Shown here in pieces: positions 27,114 through 35,236 of a stretch of 64,000 nt of DNA. Position 1 is the first letter of the stretch, and every line of letters begins with the position of its first letter. Below the pieces are notes generated by a model that was not told where the DNA came from, searched no databases, and worked only from the letters and a program-made list of their open reading frames with translations. This stretch comes from Spirirestis rafaelensis WJT71-NPBG6 (GTDB taxonomy: Bacteria > Cyanobacteriota > Cyanobacteriia > Cyanobacteriales > Nostocaceae). The translations under genes were made by a program, and so were the position numbers. The stretch spans positions 1 to 64,000 of the forward strand of contig JAHHID010000010.1 of assembly GCA_019359015.1 (NCBI GenBank), given 5' to 3'.

Positions 27114-28529
27114 ATGACAACCCCACAAGAAGTCTTGAAATTGATTCAGGACAACAACATTCAGATGATCGATCTGAAATTTATCGATACGCCAGGAACT
27201 TGGCAGCACCTCACGCTGTACTATAACCAAATTGATGAGAGTGCATTTACTGACGGCGTGGCTTTCGACGGTTCGAGTATTCGGGGTTGGAAAGCGATCA
27301 ACGAATCAGACATGTCAATGGTTCTCGACCCCAACACAGCCTGGATCGATCCGTTCATGGCAGAGCCGACGCTCAGTATAATTTGTAGTATCCAAGAACC
27401 GCGTACAGGTCAACCTTACAATCGCTGTCCCCGCGTTATTGCCCAAAAAGCAGTAGATTACTTGGTTTCCTCAGGAGTTGGTGACACAGCTTTCTTTGGT
27501 CCAGAAGCGGAATTTTTCATCTTTGATGATGCTCGGTTTGACCAAACCGCCAATTCCGGCTACTATTATGTAGACTCTGTAGAAGGTGCTTGGAACTCCG
27601 GTAAAGAAGAAGGTCCCAACCTCGCATACAAACCACGCTTCAAACAGGGTTACTTCCCAGTTGCGCCCACGGACAGTTTCCAAGACATCCGCACCGAAAT
27701 GCTGCTGACAATGGCAAAGTGCGGCGTACCCATTGAAAAACAACACCACGAAGTTGCCACCGGTGGACAGTGCGAACTCGGCTTCCGCTTTGGTAAATTA
27801 ATCGAAGCTGCTGACTGGTTAATGACTTACAAATATGTCATTAAAAACGTTGCTAAGAAATACGGCAAAACCGTGACCTTCATGCCCAAGCCAATCTTCG
27901 GCGATAATGGTTCTGGGATGCACTGTCACCAATCTATCTGGAAAGATGGTCAACCGCTGTTTGGCGGCGATAAGTACGCCGGTTTGAGTGAAATGGCATT
28001 GCATTACATTGGTGGTATTCTGCGCCACGCACCAGCACTGTTAGCAATCACCAACCCCACCACCAACTCTTACAAGCGCCTAGTACCTGGTTATGAAGCA
28101 CCTGTAAACTTAGCTTATTCCCAAGGAAATCGTTCTGCTTCTGTGCGGATTCCTCTTTCTGGTAACAATCCCAAAGCAAAGCGCTTAGAATTCCGTTGTC
28201 CGGATGCAACATCTAACCCTTACTTGGCATTCGCTGCTATGCTTTGTGCTGGTTTAGATGGTATCAAGAACAAAATTGATCCAGGTGAACCTCTAGATAA
28301 GAATATCTATGAACTCTCGCCAGATGAGCTGGCTAAGGTTCCTTCTACACCCGGTTCTTTGGAATTGGCATTGGAAGCACTAGAGAATGATCACGCCTTC
28401 TTGACCGAACCAGGCGTGTTTACTGAAGACTTCATTCAAACTTGGATTTCTTACAAGTTAGATAACGAAGTCAACCCAATGCGTCTGCGTCCTCATCCTT
28501 ACGAATTTGCTCTTTACTACGATTGTTAA
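27114..28529 (+). CDS. glnA: Glutamine synthetase type I
   Basis: This enzyme makes glutamine from glutamate, ammonium and ATP; with GOGAT it is the entry point of nitrogen assimilation. Its 471 residues are typical of GSI. Diagnostic motifs include DGSSIRGW, the metal-binding PEAEFF, the HCHQSIW segment of [28 protein letters not shown] and the active-site RIP. The family's adenylylation loop is present as [11 protein letters not shown], but cyanobacterial GSI is controlled by small inactivating factors instead, and the gene for one (gifA) lies just downstream on the other strand. Upstream is a textbook NtcA-activated promoter. A strong terminator separates it from gifA. Confidence 0.97.
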   Translation: MTTPQEVLKLIQDNNIQMIDLKFIDTPGTWQHLTLYYNQIDESAFTDGVAFDGSSIRGWKAINESDMSMVLDPNTAWIDPFMAEPTLSIICSIQEPRTGQPYNRCPRVIAQKAVDYLVSSGVGDTAFFGPEAEFFIFDDARFDQTANSGYYYVDSVEGAWNSGKEEGPNLAYKPRFKQGYFPVAPTDSFQDIRTEMLLTMAKCGVPIEKQHHEVATGGQCELGFRFGKLIEAADWLMTYKYVIKNVAKKYGKTVTFMPKPIFGDNGSGMHCHQSIWKDGQPLFGGDKYAGLSEMALHYIGGILRHAPALLAITNPTTNSYKRLVPGYEAPVNLAYSQGNRSASVRIPLSGNNPKAKRLEFRCPDATSNPYLAFAAMLCAGLDGIKNKIDPGEPLDKNIYELSPDELAKVPSTPGSLELALEALENDHAFLTEPGVFTEDFIQTWISYKLDNEVNPMRLRPHPYEFALYYDC

Positions 28530-28634
28530 ATTCGTAATCACTAACCGTTTCAACCCTTAAATCAAAAACGCGCATTGCTTGCCTTGCTGAAAATAGCAAT
28601 GCCAGTCAGCCTAAATGCGGTATTTGAGAACATA

Positions 28635-28668
28635 AAAAAGCCACCACTAAGGGTGGCTTTTTTTTTTG
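28635..28668. terminator. Bidirectional intrinsic terminator between glnA and gifA
   Basis: The stem AAGCCACC/GGTGGCTT is followed by a run of about ten T on the plus strand and preceded by six A, so it can terminate convergent glnA and gifA transcripts. Confidence 0.9.
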
Positions 28669-28714
28669 ACTAGCAAGCAGGCTTATTTTCATTTGTAGCC
28701 TTTAGCCCCAAATC

Positions 28715-28918
28715 CTAGCTCATTGTGGCATTGCTGCGATCATAAGTCATACGAACGGTAGGATCTATCTTGCCTTGAATCGGGTTCCAGTAGTGGGATG
28801 CTTCGCCAGCAGGAAGACCAAGTTCTTCACCAACACGTTCCAGCATTGATTGTTGACGATTCTTAACTAGCTGGTAATGACGCATCATCAAAGCACGCGC
28901 TTTTTCTTGGGTAGACAT
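28715..28918 (-). CDS. gifA: Glutamine synthetase inactivating factor IF7
   Basis: IF7 binds glutamine synthetase and blocks it when ammonium is plentiful. The 67-residue, basic, largely disordered product MSTQEKARALMMRHYQLVKN... keeps Arg8, Arg21 and Arg28, which from memory are the residues important for binding GS. The start at 28918 follows GAGG with good spacing; a frame 16 codons longer lacks family similarity. It is convergent with glnA. An NtcA box in its promoter is positioned for repression, the expected inverse of glnA. Confidence 0.9.
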   Translation of the reverse strand: MSTQEKARALMMRHYQLVKNRQQSMLERVGEELGLPAGEASHYWNPIQGKIDPTVRMTYDRSNATMS

Positions 28919-28976
28919 ATCAAGTTCCTCTTTATTCTTTAAATGATTTATAGATTCATTTTTCATCTACATTACT

Positions 28977-29008
28977 AGTATATCAATAAATTCTGTAACC
29001 AAAGTTAC
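28977..29008 (-). promoter_or_regulatory. NtcA-repressed promoter of gifA
   Basis: A perfect palindromic NtcA box GTAACCAAAGTTAC lies at 28995-29008. On the minus strand a -10 TATACT sits at 28977-28982, so the NtcA box covers the -35 region. That is an arrangement for repression, as known for gif genes. Confidence 0.8.
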
Positions 29009-29190
29009 AAAATGCCTTTTCTCAATAAAACTTAATATTTATGATTTTCGACTAGCTATTAGGCTTATTTTCATTTCTAGTCCCCAGTCCCCAGTCCCTA
29101 ACCAACATCTTTCTGAAGATTGATGAGAAAAGTTTTACAATTATTTACAACAAAGTACTACAGCTAAAATAATCCCAGCCATTCTCACTC

Positions 29191-30246
29191 ATGTCTGACA
29201 CTTTAACTAAACTGACTTATCAGACTTTTCAGCAAGGTAAAAATTACTTTGGTCTGGCACACAAAATTTTAAGCACGCGCTTAATGAATATCATCTCTCC
29301 CACTCAGCAGCAGACTAAACCGATCCCAACTGAGCTTTTAGTGAAAGTTCAACAAAGGCTAAATAACTTACTTGAAGTTGATTGGCAAGATGCTGAACGA
29401 GGTGTATATCCTACAAGCTTACTATTTGATAACCCTTGGGAAGACTTTTTCCGATACTATCCAGCAGTGTGGCTAGATTTACCACAAATTTGGGAGCGGG
29501 CTAACCAAAAGAAATATCAAGAATTTTCCTCAAATGTGGATATTGAGGGTTATCCCAGCTATTATGTGCAGAACTTCCATCACCAAACTGATGGCTACTT
29601 GAGTGATTACTCAGCTAATTTGTATGATTTGCAGGTAGAAATTCTCTTTGGTGGCTCTGCGGATGCGATGCGGCGTCGGATTCTCGCTCCGTTGAAGGAG
29701 GGACTGAAAGTTTTCAGTGACGTGTCACCTCGGCAAATACGTGTTTTAGATGTAGCTTGTGGAACAGGTCGCACTCTAAAGTCGATTCGCGCTGCTTTGT
29801 CTCAAGCGTCTTTATATGGTACAGATTTATCGCCGGCTTATTTGCGTAAGGCTATAGAACAGTTATCCCAAATACCTGGGGAGTTACCGCAACTCGTACA
29901 AGCTAATGCGGAAGAGTTACCTTATTTAGATAACTATTTCCATGCTGTAACTTCTGTTTTCCTTTTCCATGAGTTACCCCCGACGGTACGTCAGCGGATA
30001 ATTGAGGAATGCTTCCGGGTGACAAAACCAGGTGGGGTGTTTATTATCTGTGATTCAATTCAGATGAGCGATGCTCCTGAGTTGGAACCGCTGATGGAAA
30101 ACTTCCATGAAACTTTCCATGAACCTTACTACAAGCATTACAGCACAGATAATTTGGTGGAGCGTTTAGAGAAAGCGGGTTTCTTGAATATTACAACTCA
30201 AGATCACTTTATGAGTAAGTATTTGATTGCTCATAAGCCAGCGTAA
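29191..30246 (+). CDS. SAM-dependent methyltransferase (UbiE/class I type)
   Basis: The C-terminal half is a class I methyltransferase domain: motif I VLDVACGTGRT (about 185-194), acidic YGTDLSPAYLRKA, and LFHELPPTVRQRII with VTKPGGVF later. The N-terminal 170 residues (KVQQRLNNLLEVDWQDAERG and following) are conserved-looking but unnamed, and may bind the substrate or a partner. The substrate is unknown; ubiquinone-type, lipid and small-molecule acceptors are all possible. A ferritin-like gene follows 144 bp downstream in the same direction. Confidence 0.8.
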   Translation: MSDTLTKLTYQTFQQGKNYFGLAHKILSTRLMNIISPTQQQTKPIPTELLVKVQQRLNNLLEVDWQDAERGVYPTSLLFDNPWEDFFRYYPAVWLDLPQIWERANQKKYQEFSSNVDIEGYPSYYVQNFHHQTDGYLSDYSANLYDLQVEILFGGSADAMRRRILAPLKEGLKVFSDVSPRQIRVLDVACGTGRTLKSIRAALSQASLYGTDLSPAYLRKAIEQLSQIPGELPQLVQANAEELPYLDNYFHAVTSVFLFHELPPTVRQRIIEECFRVTKPGGVFIICDSIQMSDAPELEPLMENFHETFHEPYYKHYSTDNLVERLEKAGFLNITTQDHFMSKYLIAHKPA

Positions 30247-30390
30247 CATTTTTGCGGATACTGGTTGCACGCGCGATCGCCCTACCTTCCTTGATAAAAA
30301 AGGTAGGGCGATCGCTACATTTTATAATTATCTACCAAGATAGTACTAAGCTACTATCAAAATACTGATTTATAAAACTCAATAAAAACT

Positions 30391-31281
30391 ATGACTGTTG
30401 CTTACCCACGTAAATTTCAAAATGCTTTGGGTGCGAGAGATATCTTAAATCAGGTAGTGCGCGATCGCGAAATTCATTTAATCACCCTCAACCGCTACCG
30501 CTACAGCGAACAACGCAGTTGCAAAGACCTCACTGAGGTAATTGAAACACTCAATGGCAAACCACCAGAATTAGTGCGAGATTTATCGCACCATATCTCA
30601 GATGAAGCTCGTCACGCGATGTGGTTGACTGATTTGTTGATCCATTTGGGAGCTGATGTCGGAACTCCTCCTGGATCTTCCTATATCGATGAATTTGATC
30701 GGCTACTGGACAAAAATGCCTACGATGGCAAAAGCAACTTAGAAGACGGTATAATTGCAGCTTTGGCAGCGATTAACATCACTGAAAAACGAGGTTGCGA
30801 ATATTTCTCGGCACACATTTACGCTCTCAAGCAAGCACCGCAAACCGAAGAAAATATTAAAATTCGGGAAACGATTGAGAAAATCCTTCCAGAAGAAGCA
30901 GGACACGTTCGCTGGGGTAATCGTTGGTTAGCAGAAATTGCTCGCAAGAGTCCAGAACACCAACAAAAGGTGGAAAAGGCAAAGCGGAAATATGCAGCAA
31001 TTGAACAAGCAGCTTTTGAATCCGGAATGGATATTACCTTAGGAGCGGAATTGCGTCGAGTAGCCAACTTGGTAGAAGTGGCAAACACAATGCCTGTTTG
31101 GGAACGTCCCCAGTATTTAATGGAGCGCTTACCGCAGACTTTATTAGCACCTGATTTGCAGTTTACCAGAATTATGGCGGCACAAAAGGCTTGGCAGCGC
31201 GACCCACAAGCCTTTATGGATAAATTCGTGCCGATGTTCCTTAACGGCATTAAGGGCACAGAAAAGACTAAGCAATCGTAA
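30391..31281 (+). CDS. Ferritin-like diiron protein
   Basis: This 296-residue protein is all-helical, with two ExxH metal motifs: Glu72/His75 in DEARHAMW and Glu169/His172 in PEEAGHVRW. Glu residues on the paired helices (such as Glu132 in NITEKRGCEYF) complete a four-helix diiron site. It belongs to the ferritin-like superfamily; whether it is an oxidase, a hydroxylase or an iron-binding protein cannot be told. The last 100 residues form extra helices outside the four-helix core. It lies between the methyltransferase gene and patX. Confidence 0.75.
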   Translation: MTVAYPRKFQNALGARDILNQVVRDREIHLITLNRYRYSEQRSCKDLTEVIETLNGKPPELVRDLSHHISDEARHAMWLTDLLIHLGADVGTPPGSSYIDEFDRLLDKNAYDGKSNLEDGIIAALAAINITEKRGCEYFSAHIYALKQAPQTEENIKIRETIEKILPEEAGHVRWGNRWLAEIARKSPEHQQKVEKAKRKYAAIEQAAFESGMDITLGAELRRVANLVEVANTMPVWERPQYLMERLPQTLLAPDLQFTRIMAAQKAWQRDPQAFMDKFVPMFLNGIKGTEKTKQS

Positions 31282-31877
31282 GCTCATCTTTCTTTAGTTA
31301 GGGCTTTAGCGTTGATTTTTGTAGAGACGTAGCAATGCTACGTCTCTACAGTATTTATATGTATTGCGGTCGTGAAATGGTATAATGGTCAATAATTCAT
31401 CAACACCAAATAACTAGCTAGCTGCTTTCGACGCATGAGAAAGGCTGTGAATGCACGAGAGTAAAGAACTACTCACGCTATTTCCTAAGGCAAACAACAT
31501 TGCAAATATCTAAAGCTCGAACTACTAAAGCTTAATTCATAGCCTTAATAAGATTTTTTCTAGATAAGTTCAAGTTGAGCTTGGGATTTTCCCATTTTCA
31601 AGAGGGAAATTGTTGTAATTGAAAAATTTTTGATGCTGTCGATGCAGAAAGCTAGTACAGCTTGGCGTTTTGACGCACGGTTTAGGACTAAGTATGTATA
31701 CAGAAGCTTACTGACGAAGTACTGAGCGATCGCCTGAGTTTTTGTATCTCTACTGTTATATATTTACTAAGGGTATATGTATGAACTATGTTTTGCATAA
31801 TACCCTGTTTAACTGAATGAAGATTTTCTTGCTACAAGAATATTGTCGCTTTAACAAGTTACCTTCCCTTATAGTTA
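31282..31877. other. Intergenic region downstream of patX and the ferritin-like gene
   Basis: This convergent 596-bp gap contains a palindrome (31321-31349) just beyond the ferritin-like gene. The remainder is AT-rich with small hairpins, such as TTCCCATTTTCAAGAGGGAA near 31590-31611. No coding sequence is recognised. It is long for a convergent gap, so an unrecognised RNA is possible. Confidence 0.5.
31321..31349. repeat. Palindrome GTAGAGACGTAGCA / TGCTACGTCTCTAC
   Basis: Perfect 14-bp arms surround one central A, about 40 bp after the ferritin-like stop codon. The outer GTAGAGACG/CGTCTCTAC is shared with the palindromes at 8765 and 43748, which points to one repeat family. It may also act as a terminator. 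Confidence 0.75.
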
Positions 31878-32120
31878 TTAAACAGCAGGATATGTCTGAC
31901 TGACATATTGCATTAACTCTCTGCGTCCACTACCCCGATGAGGTATTGGCAGTTCTGGTTGGTTAGTTCTGGGTTTGGACTTGGCTTTCACCGATATAAG
32001 TTCTTCTGAATCAGAAAAGGATAGCAGCATATTAGATAAGCGATTTGCCATCGCTTGGCAGTTAAAAGCTAAGGAGCCGAATACTAAGCTAGTGATTAGA
32101 AGTGAAATAGTTGCACGCAT
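31878..32120 (-). CDS. patX: PatX-type RGSGR peptide precursor
   Basis: This 80-residue product has a Sec-type signal peptide (MRATISLLITSLVFGSLAFN, cleavage near AMA) and a charged middle. It ends in IPHRGSGRRELMQYVSQTYPAV, with the hexapeptide HRGSGR at 61-66. RGSGR is the pentapeptide of PatS that binds HetR and inhibits heterocyst differentiation. A signal-peptide-bearing precursor with HRGSGR or HRGTGR near its C-terminus is the hallmark of the PatX family, found in filamentous cyanobacteria. Processing to a diffusible inhibitor is inferred. From memory, Nostoc PCC 7120 patX also lies a few genes from glnA and gifA, as here. A TCCGGA promoter precedes it. Confidence 0.88.
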   Translation of the reverse strand: MRATISLLITSLVFGSLAFNCQAMANRLSNMLLSFSDSEELISVKAKSKPRTNQPELPIPHRGSGRRELMQYVSQTYPAV

Positions 32121-32152
32121 AGTAAGTGTCTATTTTGGAACTCTCCACTTCA

Positions 32153-32183
32153 CTTATACTTAGTTTGTTTTACTGCGTCCGGA
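32153..32183 (-). promoter_or_regulatory. DIF1-like promoter of patX
   Basis: On the minus strand TCCGGA (32178-32183, inside the palindrome GTCCGGAC) is followed after 17-19 nt by AGTATAAG (-10 region 32153-32160), about 35 bp before the patX start codon. TCCGGA at -35 is the DIF1 motif described for heterocyst-inducible promoters in Nostoc. Confidence 0.7.
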
Positions 32184-32227
32184 CATTTTGACAAGAGTAA
32201 CCTTTTTTACTTGAAAAAATGACTTAA

Positions 32228-34048
32228 TTATTGCTGAATATGTTCAACTAATAACCAATTACCGGCACGATTCCAGTGACCGCAAATTTGTAGCGGTTGC
32301 TTATCAAGAAAATTTTGCAGCTGTTCGTCTATATGCGATCGCAAAGTTACAAGCTGTAGAAGCAATTGGTTTTGAACTGGTGTAGTGATGCTAAATCTGT
32401 AATCCTGTTCATCTAGGCGATGGAAAATGCCCCGGAAGCATTCTTGTTTAAGTGATTTTACGTTGTTTTCTTTCAAATCTATGTACTGAATATTAGATGA
32501 TATAGGACAATTCCCAGTGGCTGGATAAGCGTCTGGGTTGTCTAAGTAATACAGTTGCCAGTCCAGCCATTCCGGATGATCGGGAGGTAAATTAAATAAG
32601 GGAATAATTGCCGCAGGAGAGCGTAAGTCTTGCAATAAAGCATTTTGCAGCTTTCTGACAGGTAAATCTCTCGGCTGAGTGTTCAACTCAACGCACATAG
32701 CAGCTGCCATTCCTGCCGCTTGACCGATGCCCATCACCACAGGTTGCAATCTTGTAGCGCCGTTAGTAATATGTGATACAGAGATATTTTTCTCACAAAC
32801 TAATAAACCATCCGTTTGAGCGGGAATTAAGCAACGGTAACCAATTGTGAAAGGAGTCCCTGTCCAACGTCCCCCCCACCGGATGGATTTGGGTTGCACC
32901 TGGTAGTTGACTCCGGGATAATGGTGGTCATTGGCGTAATTACCAATAGCGATCGCTTCGCAAACGCCAGGGGGGAAGGCTTCGATATCCAAAGATGCAA
33001 CTCTACCCCCAGCTACTGGCAAAATATCCTGTTCTCGCACAGTAGTTAGTCCCACCAAACGGCGGCTTTCCCGATAATAGGGATGTAGGGCGTAAGCCGT
33101 GTTGCGATTTTGGTATTCGGGAAAAACTTGTTCTGCCAAGCCGTAGCGATGACCTAGCTGATTTTGGATAAAACGGGCAAAATTTTGGCTGTGCCAGCGA
33201 CATTCTTGTAAAAACTCACTTCTTGATGCCTCTCTTTCTATCAAACGCCCGGCTCCTTTGCCGTAGTCATTGCCACAGATGGGCCAATTTATCATCAACA
33301 GACCCCCCGGTAAGCGTCCGTAATTCAAAAACTTCTCGCCACCATAACCATCCCAAGCGCCTGCAAACATTGATAAATCTTCATTGGGTGCAGAAGGAAT
33401 TTCTGGAGCGACTTCTTCACCAAAATCTTGCATCATCACAACCCAAGTCGGCGCTTGCACAGGATATTTTTGTGTGATAGAATTAAAATCTGCTGGGGCG
33501 CTTGGTTCTCCCCACTCAGATTGCAATTCCCAACCCCAGCGATAAGGTATCTCCCCTAAAGCTAATAAATCTCCTAATTCTGTGCCATCGAGAATAATCT
33601 TTGCCTTGACAGTAAAATCAGCAAAGCGAACGCCAGTAACACAATCTCCCTGTCGCAAAACTTCTAACGGAACTTTGCCAGCAATCCAATGCAGATTTGG
33701 TAATTCTCGCACCCAATCAGCAAAAATCGCCGCTCCAATGCGGGGATCGTAACTAAAAAAGCTTACCCAACTATTATTTAATCCTCCCGGCTGTCGAGAA
33801 CGCAATTCTCGCAAAAACTCACCCCATAAACCTGTCTGAAACGCTTCTAATTCATTCCCATCGGGTGCAGATACCCCGGCTGAAGTCAGCATTCCCCCCA
33901 ACCAAGGAAATTCGCTCACCAGGATAGTTTTTGCTTTTCTTCTCCTGTCGGAGACGCTAAACGAACGCGCTGCTTGGATAGCAGCAGCAGTTCCACCGGT
34001 TCCCCCACCGACAACTAAAACATCAGCCGTGTATGTCTGATTAATCAT
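32228..34048 (-). CDS. FAD-dependent oxidoreductase (FAD_oxidored type)
   Basis: This 606-residue flavoprotein has an N-terminal dinucleotide-binding motif DVLVVGGGTGGTAAAIQAAR (residues 9-28), then TILVSEFPWLGGMLTSAG and ILDGTELGDLL. Further FAD-binding segments lie near ISVSHITNGATRLQPVVMGI. No signal peptide is visible. The substrate is unknown. A segment SFSVSDRRR (29-37), directly after the Rossmann motif where family members usually have KGAKT-like sequence, is encoded by a dispersed repeat (33935-33966). It lies upstream of patX on the same strand, 108 bp apart, but patX has its own promoter. Confidence 0.88.
   Translation of the reverse strand: MINQTYTADVLVVGGGTGGTAAAIQAARSFSVSDRRRKAKTILVSEFPWLGGMLTSAGVSAPDGNELEAFQTGLWGEFLRELRSRQPGGLNNSWVSFFSYDPRIGAAIFADWVRELPNLHWIAGKVPLEVLRQGDCVTGVRFADFTVKAKIILDGTELGDLLALGEIPYRWGWELQSEWGEPSAPADFNSITQKYPVQAPTWVVMMQDFGEEVAPEIPSAPNEDLSMFAGAWDGYGGEKFLNYGRLPGGLLMINWPICGNDYGKGAGRLIEREASRSEFLQECRWHSQNFARFIQNQLGHRYGLAEQVFPEYQNRNTAYALHPYYRESRRLVGLTTVREQDILPVAGGRVASLDIEAFPPGVCEAIAIGNYANDHHYPGVNYQVQPKSIRWGGRWTGTPFTIGYRCLIPAQTDGLLVCEKNISVSHITNGATRLQPVVMGIGQAAGMAAAMCVELNTQPRDLPVRKLQNALLQDLRSPAAIIPLFNLPPDHPEWLDWQLYYLDNPDAYPATGNCPISSNIQYIDLKENNVKSLKQECFRGIFHRLDEQDYRFSITTPVQNQLLLQLVTLRSHIDEQLQNFLDKQPLQICGHWNRAGNWLLVEHIQQ
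33935..33966. repeat. GTTCG...AGCGTCTCC..GGAGAAGAAA repeat in frame in a coding gene
   Basis: On the minus strand this matches 62429-62458 over about 32 bp with few differences. It encodes residues 29-37 of the FAD oxidoreductase. A shorter relative in plus orientation is at 36925-36950. Confidence 0.7.
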
Positions 34049-34067
34049 TGCTTCACCTTACGAGTCG

Positions 34068-34372
34068 TCATGCGTAAAGCCCCCGTGATTCATCCGGGGG
34101 ATATAAGCTTCGGGGCTGAATAAATTCAGCCGTCAAGCAGCTTTTTGCTATAATAATAGTGGCACTGCGAGCAAACGCCTAGATAGCCACTCCTTGGGTA
34201 CTCCCCAGCTACGTGATCAGCTGCGTGCGACATAGGTAGGAAAGAAAAAAAAAGCTATTTGAATAGTCTAAACGCGGTCGGGCAGACCGTGTAAGCTTGT
34301 GGAGGGCAAGGTCATTAGATTCCCCGTGAAGCAAGAATCCTCATACCTTTAGGTCGAGGAGTGTCAATGGAT
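34068..34372 (+). mobile_element. Non-autonomous IS200/IS605-like element with omegaRNA-like end
   Basis: The left side carries a hairpin GCCCCCG...CGGGGG (about 34078-34100) and a promoter-like TTTTTGCTATAATAATAG. The right side has TTCCCCGTGAAGCAAGAATC and a hairpin CCTCATACCTTTAGGTCGAGG ending in AGTGTCAA. From memory this right end is the typical tnpB 3' end and omegaRNA scaffold of cyanobacterial IS605-family elements. No tnpA or tnpB ORF is present, so this is a deletion derivative. The exact ends are uncertain by several bases. Confidence 0.6.
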
Positions 34373-34499
34373 GGACATATTGTCTTCAGATGGCTTGGCG
34401 TTATACAAGTGGGAAGGTGGTAATTCAAGAAAATTATTCAGGCTATGACGCGAGGGAAAGTTAAAACTGAGAAATAGCTATCTTTTATATTCCCCAATT

Positions 34500-34572
34500 A
34501 AAAAGCGCCTGGGAGTGTTACCGTGTTTCCACCCCAAGCGCTTTTTAGTTAAACCTTTCTTCCTCACACACG
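34500..34572 (-). ncRNA. Predicted small RNA, array unit 1
   Basis: Minus-strand transcription is predicted from a promoter with -35 TTGCGG (34601-34606), a 17-bp spacer and -10 TATTCT (34578-34583). The RNA would start near 34572 and end in the hairpin 34500-34546. The 5' part is GTGTGTGAGGAAG. The hairpin loop contains GTGGAAACAC. Relative to the other units, one stem pair has changed A-T to G-C on both sides and another is G-U, so pairing is conserved. Confidence 0.65.
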
Positions 34573-34671
34573 ATTTAAGAATATCATCGGTTCTATCAAA
34601 CCGCAAGTATGTCAAGTGACAGTTAGACAAGTGGACACAGTTTTCTTTTTACGCGCTCTTTTATAGCCATG

Positions 34672-34743
34672 AAAAAACGCCTGGGAGTGTGACCGTGTTT
34701 CCACCCCAGGCGTTTTTTACTTTTAACTTGCTCCTCACACACA
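34672..34743 (-). ncRNA. Predicted small RNA, array unit 2
   Basis: Promoter: -35 TTGTCA (34772-34777), 17-bp spacer, -10 TATCCT (34749-34754). The RNA of about 72 nt begins GTTGTGTGTGAGGAGC. It ends in a terminator hairpin (34672-34718) with AAAAAACGCCTGGG/CCCAGGCGTTTTTT arms and a GTGGAAACAC element in the loop. GTGTGAGGAG is complementary to the core of the sRNA Yfr1 (ACUCCUCACAC). Confidence 0.7.
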
Positions 34744-34842
34744 ACTGAAGGATATCACTGCTTTTATCAAATGACAAGTATATCGAGTGACACTTGCACA
34801 AGTGGACAGAATTTTCTTTTTACGCGCTCTTTTATAGCCATG

Positions 34843-34914
34843 AAAAAACGCCTGGGAGTGTGACCGTGTTTCCACCCCAGGCGTTTTTTACTTTTAACTA
34901 GCTCCTCACACACA
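34843..34914 (-). ncRNA. Predicted small RNA, array unit 3
   Basis: Promoter: -35 TTGTCA (34943-34948), 17-bp spacer, -10 TATTCT (34920-34925). Body and terminator hairpin (34843-34889) are nearly identical to unit 2. The spacing between successive hairpins is 171-172 bp, so promoter, RNA and flank repeat as one unit. Confidence 0.7.
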
Positions 34915-35012
34915 ACTGAAGAATATCACTGCTTTTATCGAATGACAAGTATATCGAGTGACAGTTGTGCGACTGGACAGAATTTTCTTTTTGCTCGCTG
35001 GTTAATAGACAC

Positions 35013-35085
35013 AAAAAACGCCTGGGAGTGTGACCGTGTTTCCACCCCAGGCGTTTTTTAATTTTTAACTTGCTCCTCACACACA
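35013..35085 (-). ncRNA. Predicted small RNA, array unit 4
   Basis: Promoter: -35 TTGCAT (35114-35119), 17-bp spacer, -10 TATGTT (35091-35096). The terminator hairpin (35013-35059) is identical to units 2 and 3. Its upstream flank (GTCACTTAAAATACTTGC) keeps the GTCACT...TACTTG pattern seen in the other units while the rest diverges, which points to selection on the promoter. Confidence 0.65.
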
Positions 35086-35173
35086 ACTAAAACATATCAT
35101 TAGTTAAATCAAAATGCAAGTATTTTAAGTGACACTTTGTAAAGTGCTTATTTTATTTAAAATAATTTAATCT

Positions 35174-35202
35174 TATATTGGGCACTTTAGCGCCCAATAT
35201 AA
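35174..35202. terminator. Hairpin after purH
   Basis: Arms TTATATTGGGC and GCCCAATATAA with a short loop lie 35 bp beyond the minus-strand purH stop codon. The flanks are AT-rich, so it could terminate purH and insulate the small RNA array. Confidence 0.6.
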
Positions 35203-35236
35203 GCGATGAATCGCTTACTACGTGAGTAAGTCTTAA

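Noticed and set aside
34500-35060. CRISPR-like regular repeats
   Set aside because: The spacing is about 170 bp rather than 60-80 bp, the repeats include promoter and terminator signals, the intervening sequence is also repeated, and no cas genes are nearby.
34500-35119. Transcription of the array from the plus strand as a Yfr1/Yfr10-type RNA
   Set aside because: The plus strand contains CTCCTCACAC, but no terminator follows it, whereas the minus strand has a conserved promoter with exact spacing and a terminator in every unit.
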